This document shows positions 1-10,751 of a stretch of 64,000 bases of DNA, in pieces. Each line of letters begins with the position of its first letter. The stretch's first letter is position 1. Under the pieces are notes generated by a model. It made no database searches and was not told where the DNA came from. It was given only the letters and a program-made list of their open reading frames with translations. The translations under genes and the position numbers were made by a program. This DNA comes from Sceloporus undulatus (Eukaryota; Chordata; Lepidosauria; Squamata; Phrynosomatidae), in NCBI RefSeq assembly GCF_019175285.1, contig NC_056522.1, forward strand, positions 237,557,056-237,621,055, written 5' to 3'.

Positions 1-339
1 GTTTTAAACTGTGTTTTAAAATTGTACAGTTTTTAAAACATCCTTTGTGAGCTGTCTTAGGTCCAATTTAGTAGGAAGACAGCATATACAATTATAGTAA
101 ATAATAAAAAAACATTTTGGGATTTATTGAAGGTAAAGTGTTGATATTTGTGCCAAGTATTAAAAGCAAGAAAAATCTTTAACTGTTGAAGGACTGGTTT
201 AATTATTTTTTATATGGCACATCCATATTACAAATGTGTAAAAAAAGAAAAATGCCTTTTATTGTGGTAATGAGAATGATGTACAAATTTACATTTCTTC
301 ATGTTATGACAATACCTGGAAATAAAAATCCTCTATGTA

Positions 340-700
340 CACTTGCTCCTCCACATCTGTGACTTTTGTGGATTTGATTATTCCCGGGTTTTATTAATAT
401 GTTCTCTCTAGGAATATGTAGGTCCTCCAGCGCAACTCTGTGGTCAACTTTAACCAAAAGTCGCAGTGAAGGACCTAGAGATTCCTAGAGAGAACACTCC
501 ACTAGGCATTTGTAGCTTCTCCGGTGCAATTCTATGGTCAATGTCTGGCAGATTTTGACCACAGATTTGCACCGGAGGACCTAGAGATTCTTAAAGTGGT
601 GTTCTCTCAGGTAAAAACATAGTGTTTTTGTTATTTGCATTTTTTCCACATTCATGAGGGTCCTGTGCCTCTAACCTCAGTGAATGTGAAGGGATGAGTG
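340..700. mobile_element. TA-flanked mariner-like MITE, copy 1
   Basis: Flanked by TA on both sides (338-339 and 701-702). The interior (GGATTTGATTATTC, ATATGTTCTCTC, paired AGGACCTAGAGATTC blocks) matches the element at 49386-49797 in reverse orientation. It encodes no protein. The Tc1/mariner assignment is inference from the TA target site and the CAGT-type ends. Confidence 0.7.
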
Positions 701-1063
701 TATAGGAAAATAAACTTTCATCTATTACAAATTGTTAATTTGAGTAATCGGTAGTATTATTAGACTGTACTCCCAATCCAGCGTTTTCCATTGGGTGTTT
801 ATGGATACAAAGAAAGAAAGAAAGAAAAACTATGGTGCTCTTTCACATACACAGTTTCCAACTGCAATTTCTACTGTTAAAATTGTTCTAAACATTTTCA
901 GTTGTTGGAATGTTTAATTTTTAAGTATTTAAATTTAAAAATTAATTTTGTTTTTAAAATTGCTGTTAACATTGTTTTAAAATGTACGGTAAAAATTTTA
1001 GTGTTAAAATGAAAATTGCTGTTAAAATTAGAGGTGTGTCAACCTTTTTCTGTTGCATTTCAG

Positions 1064-1387
1064 CTGACGAAGACGTTGATCCATTTAGGAACAGCTCAAA
1101 CACAGAGAGCGGTGTTTCTAGTTCTCACATGGAGAGTGCATCTCCTCCAGGCCTGTTTGACAGAAGTGGACAGAGGACATTACGAACTTTAAGAGATGTC
1201 AGCAGTTCTCACAGTGCAACACAAATATCCACAACCACTAGTGATGAAATCTCCACCTCTTCAAGCCTCCCTGATTCTTCTTATGCTTTGACTCTGGTAC
1301 AGCCAAAACAAAAAGATTTGTTACCAGGAGACACTGATTTCACTGAGAAAGCAGTTACACATTATCAGGATCCCTCAGAAACAACAG
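1064..1387 (+). CDS. HEG1: HEG1 mucin exon A (Ser/Thr-rich)
   Basis: The exon starts after TTGCATTTCAG and ends at ACAACAG before GTAAAT. It is 324 bases, phase 1 at both ends, so it can be skipped or duplicated without breaking the frame. The 108 codons are rich in Ser, Thr and acidic residues, as expected of an extracellular O-glycosylated stalk. A block with SSSHMES, then RSGQRTLRTL, then DVSSSHS is also present in the next exon. The open frame continues 5' into the intron but the splice acceptor sets the start. It is the first HEG1 exon in the window; the upstream exon must end with one base of a split codon. Confidence 0.85.
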
Positions 1388-2807
1388 GTAAATGATGAAG
1401 TTCATGTTTGTTCCAACACTGGTGCTTTCCATCTCTCATGGAATGACATACTGATAATACCCCACATTTGATAGATATGCATGGAGCCATTACTTGTGGA
1501 ACATGAAGCTGTTATTGTTATTCTGTTTATAGCACACGTTTCCTAGGAGATTATCGCATGGAGGATAAGGACAGGAACAAAGCTCCTGTCCTTATCCCAT
1601 CCTATTTGTGCGATTGTGCCAAAGATCACCACACATGGCACACTTATCCCATTCTTCTCCCATCAGTGAAGTGTAGTGTAATGGCCCTGTCATTTGGTAT
1701 TAATGGAAACTCCTGTTAATACCAAGTGATGGGGCCATTACACTTTACTGATGGGAGAAGAATAGGATAAATGTGCCATGTGTGATAATCTTTTGCACGA
1801 TTGTGCAAATAAGATGGAATAAAGACGAGAGTAATCCACACGGGAGGTCACAGTGACTAAGAAAAGGCCCCCAACAGTGACCAAGAAAGGCCTCCAAGGT
1901 GTCATCATACTCCACTGTATTTATAATCCACCAGTCACAAAAATGCAAGAACATCCTCTTGAAGGATGGGCAACTGCCGGGGGTTGCATTGAACTTCTTT
2001 GGGGCCCTGGAGGGATGCTGCCCCCGACAAACTCAAACTCCATGGCCGTGAGGGTTCTTGTGTTTTGTTGTATTTTCAAACTAGGAGCTAATAAAAGTTC
2101 CTGCTTCAGTCAGTTTATGTTTTGAAGAAAGTTTATATTTTATGTTTGTTTTGTAAACTCACAGTTTATGTTTTTAGGCTGAAAGGTCGGTCTCTAAAAG
2201 TCTCTAAATAAAAAAGAGAGAGGAGAGGCCAAATGAACAAAAATGTGATGAAACTGAAGACATTTAGGGGATACTGTTTGGCATTCTGGAGCAACAAGAC
2301 CTCGCCAAACGTTTTGGGGGAAGGGCACTGGGACTCTTGGAGGCCCTATAAATGGTATTGTCTTCCTATGATCCAGATGTTCCCAGTCCACTGTGACGCC
2401 TGGAACAAGAGAATGCACCTTAGGGTTTAGGCCTCTTTATATTCAGAGACTCAATTCCTTTCTAGAGGCATCTTGACACAGAAACTGTGAAACTGTTATC
2501 TCACCAGTACACAAAATGTGTCCTTCTTATAAGGATTTTAATCCAGGGCATTTTTTTCCCATGTTTCCTTTGTTTTAACTAGTCAAGGAAAATGTGGCCC
2601 TCTGGCCATTGAACATGCTAATTAGTTCTGATGGGAATTGGGACTAATAACATTTGGAAAGTCATAGGTTCCCCACCCTTGCATTAGAAAGAAGGGAGAA
2701 TCAGTATGTGTGTGTATATGAGAGAAAGAAATAATCAAAGGCAAGAAATTCTGTGCAATCTCAGCACATGTAAGTGGCACATCTAATGTATTATTGTTGT
2801 ATTTCAG
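1388..2807 (+). other. HEG1: HEG1 intron
   Basis: Apart from the palindromic element at about 1606-1812, I see no gene or recognised repeat here. The small open frames have no coding signature. Confidence 0.6.
1606..1812. repeat. Palindromic MITE-like repeat, ~97-base arms
   Basis: The left arm (about 1606-1703) and right arm (about 1716-1812) are diverged reverse complements around a 12-base loop. Shared pieces include TTGGTATTAA/TTAATACCAA, GGCCATTACACT, TGATGGGAGAAGAAT and TGTGCCATGTGTG. The element may extend outward to about 1545 and 1850, where paired CTCCTGTCCTTATCCC-like blocks occur. It is probably a non-autonomous fold-back DNA element. Confidence 0.6.
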
Positions 2808-3131
2808 CTGTTGAAGACACTGGTCTGCTGAATACCAGCTCAAACATAGAGAAAAGTGTTTCCATTTCTCACATGGTCAGCACATCTGTCCTAGGTGTAT
2901 CTGACAGTGGTGAAGAGAAGACCTTGCAAACTCTAATAGATGGCAGCACTTCCCATAAATCATCACAAATATCCACAGCCTCTGGTAGAGATATCTCCAG
3001 CCTCATAGGACTAACTGATTTTTCATCTGTGTTAACTCCGGTACAGACCAGAGGAATGGATTTGTCACCAGAAGACATGGATTTCACTGAAGTCACACAT
3101 ACACACCATCAGGCGCCATCAGAAGTAACAG
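2808..3131 (+). CDS. HEG1: HEG1 mucin exon B, duplicate of exon A
   Basis: Acceptor TTGTATTTCAG and donor CAG|GTGAAG bound a 324-base exon, the same length and phase (1-1) as exon A. The two products align along their whole length: both open with an acidic A-x-E-D block, continue SxSHMxS, then GxxxTLxTL, S-S-Q/T-QIST, a PVQ/LVQP block, an xDMDFTE / xDTDFTE block, and end in PSExTG. This shows exon duplication within the gene. The role is extension of the glycosylated ectodomain. The frame is free of stops across the exon; the lack of any other domain is typical of mucin stalks. Confidence 0.85.
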
Positions 3132-3492
3132 GTGAAGGATGAAGATCTAATTTCTTACAGGTTTCAGAGCAGTTTAACCTCAAGGATATACACCAGGCCT
3201 CCTGTAGAAATGTGGGGATTCTTATTCACTCTAGAGCAGAGGAGAAAGTATGTCCCATGGGCTGCATGCAGGCCCCAAACTCATTTCTGTGCCCCCCCCC
3301 CCCCCGAGACTCCCCCAAAGCCTGCAGGCAATCCACCTAATCGTTAATTTTCAAGCAACCTATCAAAACATGCTAAAATATCCCCAGACATGGCAGCTTT
3401 ACTTCCTACATACTCCACAAACTCCAGCCTCCGCTACCTGAAAAACCAGCCCAAAGTTGGCTGGAATACAGTTTGGAAGTGATACCATGTTA

Positions 3493-3697
3493 CAGTGGAC
3501 CCTTATTATATTCTGGGGTTTGGTTCCAAGATCCCCCGTGGATAACAAAATCTGTGGATGCTCAAGTCCCATTAAATATAATGACATAGCAAAATGGTGT
3601 CTCTTATAAAAAATGGAAAATCAAGGTTTGATATTTGAAATTTATACTTTTTTTGAACATTTTCAAACCGTGGATGTTTGACTCCGTGTATAAGAAA
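3493..3697 (+). mobile_element. Tigger-like (pogo/mariner) element, truncated
   Basis: It starts with CAGTGGACCC just after TA (3491-3492). The interior, with GGTTTGGTTCCAAGATCCCC and TGCTCAAGTCCCATTAAATA, is the reverse of the complete copy at 52855-53085. The right end is lost near 3697, where another repeat tail (AAACAAACAAAC, then TTATATACCGCTTC) begins. Confidence 0.75.
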
Positions 3698-3837
3698 CAA
3701 ACAAACATACAGCTTCATTTATATACCGCTTCATACTGAACTAGCAGTGTCTAAGCAGTTTACAACTGTAAGCTAATTGCCCCCAACAATCTGGGCCGAT
3801 TGTACTTCTAGTTTGGAAAAAAAAATGGTTTTGCAAT

Positions 3838-3965
3838 CTATGCCATTGCCTTCCTCTGACACTGAGAGTGTGTGACTTGCCCAAGGTCATCCAGTGAGTT
3901 TCCATGGCTGAGTAGTGATTTGAACTCTGATCTCACAGAGTGCCAATCCAACACTGAAACCACAG
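3838..3965 (-). mobile_element. MIR-like tRNA-derived SINE
   Basis: Contains GTGTGACTTGCCCAAGGTCA followed by GAGTTTCCATGGCTGAG, the reverse complement of the conserved core and tRNA-like head of the MIR/CORE-type SINE that recurs at 7675, 13400, 16505, 39135, 59136 and 63270. Confidence 0.75.
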
Positions 3966-4254
3966 GGCAGAAATTGGCCCTACCCCAACCTAGTTGTACA
4001 CCCTTCTTCTAGAGTATCACAAAGAGGAATGTTCCTGCATTGTGAGTTGCAGTAATGGAAACTTTGTTCAAAATACATCCTGAGAACAGAAACCCTTTAG
4101 ATCTTTTCTTGCATCCTCTTTCCACCCTCCACCACCACCCACTCTTGTCCCTCAAGAGTTGGTGTGTAGATGAAACATGCCATGGAAAGTAGCATAACTT
4201 CTTCCCCCACACACTCATATTTATACAGGTCACTATGTGGCTGAGGATTATTTC

Positions 4255-4470
4255 TTTATTTAGAATATTTATACCTTACCTTTCATCTAAAAAGGCTCCC
4301 AGAACAATTTACAAATTGTTAATTTGACAGTTGTGTGACTTCAGGCATACAATCCCAAAAGACATGAAATACAAGGAAAAGGGAATGGCAGTGTGAGATG
4401 TGATGATGTTCAGCAGATACTGCCTGTTCTTCTCTCCCTCTGAGGCCATAGTAGTGCCAGCTGGGATGGA
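4255..4470. repeat. Unclassified interspersed repeat, probable LINE 3' end
   Basis: TTTATACCTTACCTTTCATC, then TTCAGGCATACAATC, then AAGGAAAAGGGAATGGCAG and a cue like CAGCAGATACTG resemble the block at 31350-31500. The shared layout suggests one family; I cannot name it. Confidence 0.45.
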
Positions 4471-5440
4471 GAGAGGGGATCTTTCATATGCTGATGGGCC
4501 CAAGCATGATGGAGCTGTGCCTGCCTGTTAGTCATTTTCAAATATTAGATTTGGAAACTTTACATTGAGTTTGCATAGATGACTTGTAGGTGGCACCCAT
4601 ATTGTCATTAATTCTTTCTATTATATTGGTGATTGATGATTTTGTGAGCCTGGGGAAGGTAATCTAGATCATATGTTTTTGGCTTTCTTTTATAAGATTA
4701 ATTGGCATCTCACTGTGAAATAAATATAAATCGGTCAATGATTTAGAAATATAACCATGACCTTTTTCCGATTTTTAAAAAGAATTGTTTTTGAATGAGA
4801 TGACTGTTATGATAAGTGTGCATTGATAACAACAGGGTTATCCTATACACATTTACAACAGTTTAGCCAGTAGTGCTGGCTTCTATGTCAGTGGGGTGGT
4901 GAATCCCCTCTAGATTTTCATCTGAGTATTGTGGGACAGGGTTCACCACTTTAGATAACTCCTTTTTAAATTACAGACAGAAATTCAGTGCAGATTCACC
5001 ACTCTTGCCAATATGGAAATCACCAATGGAGTAAGTTTTCCCTGCCATATTTTTGAGCAAACAAGTGTAGAATTGCATTATTAGGTATCTACACTGCAGT
5101 AGTCTGAATTTGTTATGGACAGTTCTAATCGAAAATAGGAGGAAAAATCAACTGATAGGTATACTATAAATCACGAAGTACCACTGTCAATAAATTGAGA
5201 AATGCTATAACAATTCTAAATCAATATATATGTCTAATTGATTTATTTTAAATAAACAAATTGATAATACAATTATTATATGAGAACAAAAATTATAATT
5301 GAAAAGTCCAACCAAAAAACACCTTGCAAGGATACAAGATGCTGCAAAGATACATTCTTCTGTTTATTCCATGACTGATAATATAGGATGAATATCTGAA
5401 TGGAAATGCACAGTTCTAATACATGTTTATTCTTACCTAG
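4471..5440 (+). other. HEG1: HEG1 intron, nothing recognised
   Basis: AT-rich intron sequence with no exon, RNA gene or repeat family that I can recognise. Confidence 0.5.
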
Positions 5441-5782
5441 ATGTCAAGGATCGCCAGCATACCTTTAGCCACTTCAGTGTAGAAAAAAGGGCCGCTCAGA
5501 CCAAGAGTGTGTTCACTGCTGCCACCTTTGCCAGAAGTGGAAATAGGACTTTTGGATCACTAACTGATTGGACCAAGTCCACAGATACAACAAAACTCTC
5601 AGCTTTTGATTTGGAAGATGTCACCTCTTCAGATTTAACCCAGACCTTATCTGCTACAGTACAAAGTGAAAAGGAAAGTTCACTAATTACAGAAAGAGAT
5701 TTCGCTGAATCTTTAAATCAGTCTATATTTACGTATTCTTCCAACATCTCCTTGAAGTCATTTACTATCACAGATCTTTCAA
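5441..5782 (+). CDS. HEG1: HEG1 mucin exon C
   Basis: The exon runs from TTACCTAG to TCAA|GTGAGT, 342 bases, phase 1-1. The 114 codons are Ser/Thr-rich and include the element ARSGNRTFGSLTD, the counterpart of RSGQRTLRTLRD in exon A, plus a potential N-glycosylation site in NQSI. It belongs to the same exon family. An in-frame ATG is not needed because this is an internal exon; its start is fixed by the acceptor and by the phase-1 frame. Confidence 0.8.
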
Positions 5783-6925
5783 GTGAGTTTTTAAATTTGT
5801 TATTGTCTCTATCTGATAGAGATCCAACATGATAGCGAACTATCAGTTATTGTGTGCTGACCTGAGATGTTTAGAAAGAAAGTGAGATATAAATATTCAT
5901 ATTAAAGGAATAAATAATTAGTAAATGAAATAATTAATTTCCTACTTGTTTCTCAGTCTAGCTCCTCTCCATTATTTTCCACTTCCCCTTTTTTGGAAAC
6001 AAACTGAAGTCTGTTTTCAGCAAGAAATTTATCTACAGCTTTGAACCATGAGAAGGGGTATATCTTTGTTCTTTTGAAGGCAGGTCCATGCTTTATATGT
6101 TTGATGCAAGCCATGGTTTGCATATAGACAGGGTATGGTGTAGTCACACATGTGCTTTCTTGTCAAAGTGTTTCATAAGCAGTTCTCTTCCCTTTGGGAA
6201 GCAGATGAAATGGTGATAGTATACATATGTGCATGTGTATTTATATTTAAAATACAAATGCATGCATTACTGTAGATACCCTGCTCTATATGAAACAAAG
6301 AATGTCTGTCTTACAAAATGTGAAGACCTCATTGGGTATAGTATTGTCGCTACTATTTTTAATTTGAGAAATCCCATGTCACTTTGGCAATAAGAAATGC
6401 TCTGCCTTTTTATGTGAGTCCTCCCCTATGGCACACTATGGCTAGCCTTTAAAGTAGATACTTTGAAAATTATGAAATTATACACAGTATAAAATGCTGT
6501 TTAAAGTGAACAAGTGAAACATTTACGGCATTTCTGATTCTACAAAATAAATTTAACGCAGTTCAAATATCCACTGACTTTTTCCCCCCATTAAAATTGT
6601 GTCTGTCTGCAAGCAACTTTAGTCTTATAACAATATTCTAACTACATGCATCTTTATGGGATCAGAAATCTACAGGATGTAAACTAGATGAAGACATGTT
6701 GAAGTTCATCTGAGTTAAATTGCTAGACCTAGCATGTATTAGGGATCATCAAGAAACAGGCATGCTTTAAGTTTCTTTGAAAGCAAAATAATCTAAATCT
6801 TGTATCAAAAAGATATGTGAATTAAATGTTGAAATCTAAGTGGCAGCATATTTCTCAGGACTTGCACAATCATGCTGTGTGGCTTTAGCTGGAGATCTTT
6901 CAGGATTAGTTTTGTACTGTGCTCC
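5783..6925 (+). other. HEG1: HEG1 intron, nothing recognised
   Basis: AT-rich sequence; no exon or clear repeat seen. Confidence 0.5.
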
Positions 6926-6929
6926 CTAA

Positions 6930-7060
6930 TCTGTGCCAGCACTCTGTAACCAGTTCTATCCAGAGTTATTAAACAAAAGTCCCATCATCTCCAGGTAACA
7001 TGGCCAAGGATGGTGGGATTTGTTGTCTAGCACATCTGGGGGACACTGTGCTGTGGAAGA
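6930..7060. mobile_element. Short fold-back MITE fragment
   Basis: AAAAGTCCCATCATCTCCAG and GGATGGTGGGATTTGTTGTC are inverted halves around AACATGGCCAAGG, followed by GCACATCTGGGGGACAC. This resembles the very common vertebrate repeat in which 'subject to CATCTGGAGG' ends flank a palindrome; a relative lies at 35997-36135. Confidence 0.5.
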
Positions 7061-7174
7061 CTGTAAGTTAAGACTTAAAGTTAAGACTTTTAAGTTAAGC
7101 CTTAAAAGATGTTATAAGAAGGTATGCTTATGGAGTATCCCATATTTATCTTTCCATATTTAATCTCATTTTAG

Positions 7175-7543
7175 GCACTAGAAACAATCTTCGGACCAAT
7201 CAAGGATCAGTTGCAGAAAGAAGGCTTTCCAATGCTTCTACAGATAGTTTATACCTTTCTACCACATCCACACACATTGGGGAAAGGACCATGAGATCAC
7301 TGCCAGATAATAGCACTTCTCTGCCAGATAACAGCACTTTTCCAGATGTAGTAGATACTCCCACTTACGATACTGAAACTTCCAAGTCTTCATATCCAGC
7401 CTTGACCGTGAAGTCTATGGTAGAGACTGAAAAATACAATGTCTCATTAAATGAAGGGCAATCTACTGGGCCTTCTACACAGCGCTCACTTGAATATTCC
7501 TCTTTAATTCCATTGTACTCATCACCACCACAGGATTCCTCAA
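7175..7543 (+). CDS. HEG1: HEG1 mucin exon D
   Basis: The acceptor is TCTCATTTTAG, the donor CTCAA|GTGAGT; 369 bases, phase 1-1, 123 codons. It carries the family element STTSTHIGERTMRSL and a short internal repeat, LPDNSTSLPDNSTFPD, in which the LPDNST unit appears twice and supplies two N-glycosylation sequons. Otherwise it is Ser/Thr/Pro-rich. Its product extends the mucin stalk between exons C and E. Confidence 0.8.
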
Positions 7544-7609
7544 GTGAGTTTTCCTTAGGACAGAACTGTAGGAGGAACTAGCTGTATTATTTGCACTCTT
7601 CTTGTTGTT

Positions 7610-7815
7610 TCCACAGACCTTCAAATTGTTTCCAGCTTATGCCAAGGCAAACTTGTCACAGGATTTTGTTGGCAGAATTTGCTCAGAGATTATTTGTTTT
7701 TGCCTTCCTCTGAGGCTGAGAAAGTGTGACTTGCCCAAGGTCACCCAGTGGGTTTCCATAATGGAATAGGGATTCAAACTCTCCAGAGTCATAGTCCAAG
7801 GCTCAAATCACTACC
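7610..7815 (-). mobile_element. MIR-like SINE
   Basis: The tail part ACCTTCAAATTGTTTCCAGC, the middle CACAGGATTTTGTTGGCAGA and the core TGACTTGCCCAAGGTCACCC followed by GGGTTTCC are the reverse complement of the MIR-like SINE, nearly full length. Confidence 0.75.
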
Positions 7816-7852
7816 CATATTATTTATGCATAAGTATGTGTTCCTATTGGTC

Positions 7853-7854
<2 letters not shown>

Positions 7855-7903
<49 letters not shown>
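7855..7903. repeat. (CA)n microsatellite
   Basis: About 24 uninterrupted CA units directly after the SINE at 7610-7815. Confidence 0.95.
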
Positions 7904-7904
<1 letters not shown>

Positions 7905-8583
7905 ACAGGGGTAGATATGGATGGGGGAGGAGCTGAGGGCATTGCCCTCCCAATCAAGAATTCTGCCCCTAAACAAAATTTTCTTTTAATTCCCAAGTTT
8001 CTAGCATTGCAATAACTTAAAAATGTAGTTGAGCATCTATAAATAGTTTAGGCCTCCAAAGAAAAGGGGGATGCAAAGTAGCCAAAGGAATGTGAACACA
8101 GCAAATATAAAAGTTCAAGATGTGAACAATTTTCAGTGTCTCATCCTCTGCAATGCTAGAAATGTGGGAACTGAAGGAAAATTTCAGGGCAAGGGACATA
8201 ATTCTTATTTGGGAGACAAAGCCCTCATTCCCACCACCTTAGCTACACATCTGATTTACACACACACAAATGCCCTCAAGTTTCTAATACTCAATAGAAA
8301 AAAAATCTGTTATGGATGGTGTTATTACTGCAATACATAATACTTATGTATTGTGGGGTTTTTTCCAAAGCAAATTTGTTTTGGCCCAGTGATATCTAGG
8401 CTATACTACAAGCTAATGAAATGTTACTATTTTTAGTATTCTCTTGGTGAAACAGGGGTGGGTCAATTCCAACCATGTCAAATGGGCATATCATTCACTA
8501 TACTAGAGATTAGGAATTGCATGACCTCTGATAGTAAACCGTCTGTTGCGAGTGCAATTTTCAATTCTCCATTCCCATTTCAG

Positions 8584-8910
8584 CTATTGGAAGTGGTCAG
8601 CATTTGGTGAATGGCTCAGAGGTTTCATATTCTTATACTGAGAACACTTACACTTCAGCGCTGCTCAGCAAAGGAGAACAGGGAATGGTGCAATCTACCA
8701 TTAATACAACATTTCCGGAAGTGACTGAAAGCATCTCACTGTATATGGAAAAGTCCAGCAGCTCAGAACTGACTCCTTCCGCACCCGATGTTGACTCTAC
8801 AAGGACTCGTGTTGATTCAGTAGATTTTGGTACCTCTGAGCCTTCAACTGAGACTTTTCAAACTTTCAGATTGTCAAGGATGCCAACTTCCTTCCAAAGT
8901 GAATCTTCAG
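8584..8910 (+). CDS. HEG1: HEG1 mucin exon E
   Basis: Acceptor CCATTTCAG and donor CTTCAG|GTTTGT bound 327 bases, phase 1-1, 109 codons. The product is Ser/Thr-rich with NGSEVSYSYTENTYTS followed by LLSKGEQGMVQS, a diverged version of the family block STxxSxGxERTLxSL. It has two sequons (NGSE, NTTF). The donor GTTTGT is weaker than the neighbours' GTGAGT. Its place in the spliced message is supported by phase and by the frame continuing from exon D to F. Confidence 0.8.
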
Positions 8911-10017
8911 GTTTGTTTTATGCTGTGTCCCATTTTACCAGTCATTGTAAAATTCCACTCCAACTATATATTTTCTGCAAGAATTGTAAGGCAACATGTT
9001 TTGTTCGACCACATGTTCTTGATGAAATTGAATCTAGGTAAATCAGTAAAAGCTGTTGCTTTCATGCTTTTCCATATATTTTTTGTTCCGTAGATTAGAA
9101 GCTCCAAATGTTCTCAGCAAAGCTTTGAATTAATTTTCTAGCTGATTCATTAAATTATAGGTTTTTTTCTAGCAATATCTCTTAACTCATTAGATTCTCC
9201 AGTTAACTGAATTAACTGAAATTAAAATGTGCCTATTAGAATGTGAGGAAATTCATCACACAGTTCTGTTGTTAGGCAGGCAAATATGTGTGATTTCTTT
9301 GAGAAGACAGCGGGGGGGGGGGGGGGGGAGAAAAAAAGGGATTTTTTGGCCCAAAATAAGAGCAGAAGGGCTTGGATTGGGAAAAAAAAAAAAAAAAAAG
9401 ATTAAAAAAAAGTGAATCTTGGAATGGTTTGTTTGCTTAGCAGGAGAGTAAGGCCCCCGTGCAGCCACAGCCCTTTCAAGATGGCAGGTCTGTTTCACTT
9501 GAAAAGTAGGTTTCCCTACTCTAGGTCTGTACAAGAGGAAGGTGTTGGGATTATTTCTGGGTGGGTGAGAGTGCATTTTGACTCTCTGCAATAACTCTCT
9601 GCAGTGACATCATGCCCTCTATTAATTATATTCTGGAGTAGTTTCTGTTGTGTATTAATACACAGTCTTGTATGAGCTGTAATTAAGCTCTTTGCAGTTT
9701 TGCTCACGTAGTTCAATGCACTTGGGTAATTAAATGAAAAGTAAGTATACTTGCATGCTCTGCTTTGTAGATCCTTATGTTGGGTTCTACACTGTAACTT
9801 AATAAGGATAACCCAGTGAAATACTATTTTGTGCTCCACCAACTGTGTCAGAGTGAGGGATGAACAAATCTCCCAGGGAAAGAATGTTAACATTCTGGGT
9901 ATCACATTGCCACTAATTCTATTTCATATGGCAAAAAGGACTCCCAAGATGATCTCAAAGAGCATCCTGTCCTTTGTCAGTAGGAATTGTTCTAGAATTT
10001 ATTTATTTTTAAAGCCT
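8911..10017 (+). other. HEG1: HEG1 intron with G and A homopolymer runs
   Basis: A 17-base G run (about 9312-9328) and an 18-base A run (about 9382-9399) lie 50 bases apart. No exon or named repeat otherwise. Confidence 0.6.
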
Positions 10018-10170
10018 GGCATTTTTAGAGACTGGTAGGATTTGTAGTTTTGTGAGATATTTAGCCTTCTCTGTTAGAGAACTCTGGTACCACAGCAAAC
10101 TGCAAGTCACAGGATTCCATAGGATGGAGCCATGACAGGTAAAGCAGTGTTAAACATATTAATTCTGCAG
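10018..10170. mobile_element. CTGCAGT fold-back DNA element, truncated
   Basis: GATTTGTAGTTTTGTGAGA, TTTAGCCTTCTCTGTTAGAG and GGATTCCATAGGATGGAGCC are shared with the complete copy at 59184-59394. One terminus is missing here. Confidence 0.7.
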
Positions 10171-10751
10171 TGTGGCAACAGTCTAGTTATATCGTTTAAA
10201 GTTAGAGTAAAATATTTGTTAATATTTCTTATGATATATTTTTTTAAAAGCTTAGTTTTAATACTGTGAATTCTATTTACTGTAATTATTATTGTTCAAA
10301 ACTTTTAAAGGGGCAAAACATTCTTGCCTTTTTAAAATGACAAGGAAAAGAAAAGTTACATTAAATAAATGTGTGCGTGTATGCATGCACGCACATGCAT
10401 ATTTGGTGTGAATGAGCCTTAAATGACTTGCTGACAGATTTTACTCAGCAACTTGTGCAATAATACGAGTTACCTATTTCTTGTTGGTTACTTGTCCCCA
10501 GCAGACTAATGTATGAGAGCACCTGCAACAAGAAATAGACAGTACCATGACTCTCATCTATGCTATTTTTTTGTCAGCACAATTATATTATAGGGCATAC
10601 AGGTGTAGGCTGTTGTCCATTCCCAAGCTGCTTCAGATACATAAGATATTAATGTAATTGCCAAAAAGTTATTTTGCTACTGTGTGCAATTTTTACACAT
10701 CAGTAGAAACTTCACATTACTAACCAACAATCACTTTTGCTTGTATTTCAG

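Noticed and set aside
3838-3965. tRNA genes at the SINE heads
   Set aside because: The tRNA-like part is diverged and joined to the SINE core; no intact cloverleaf is seen.
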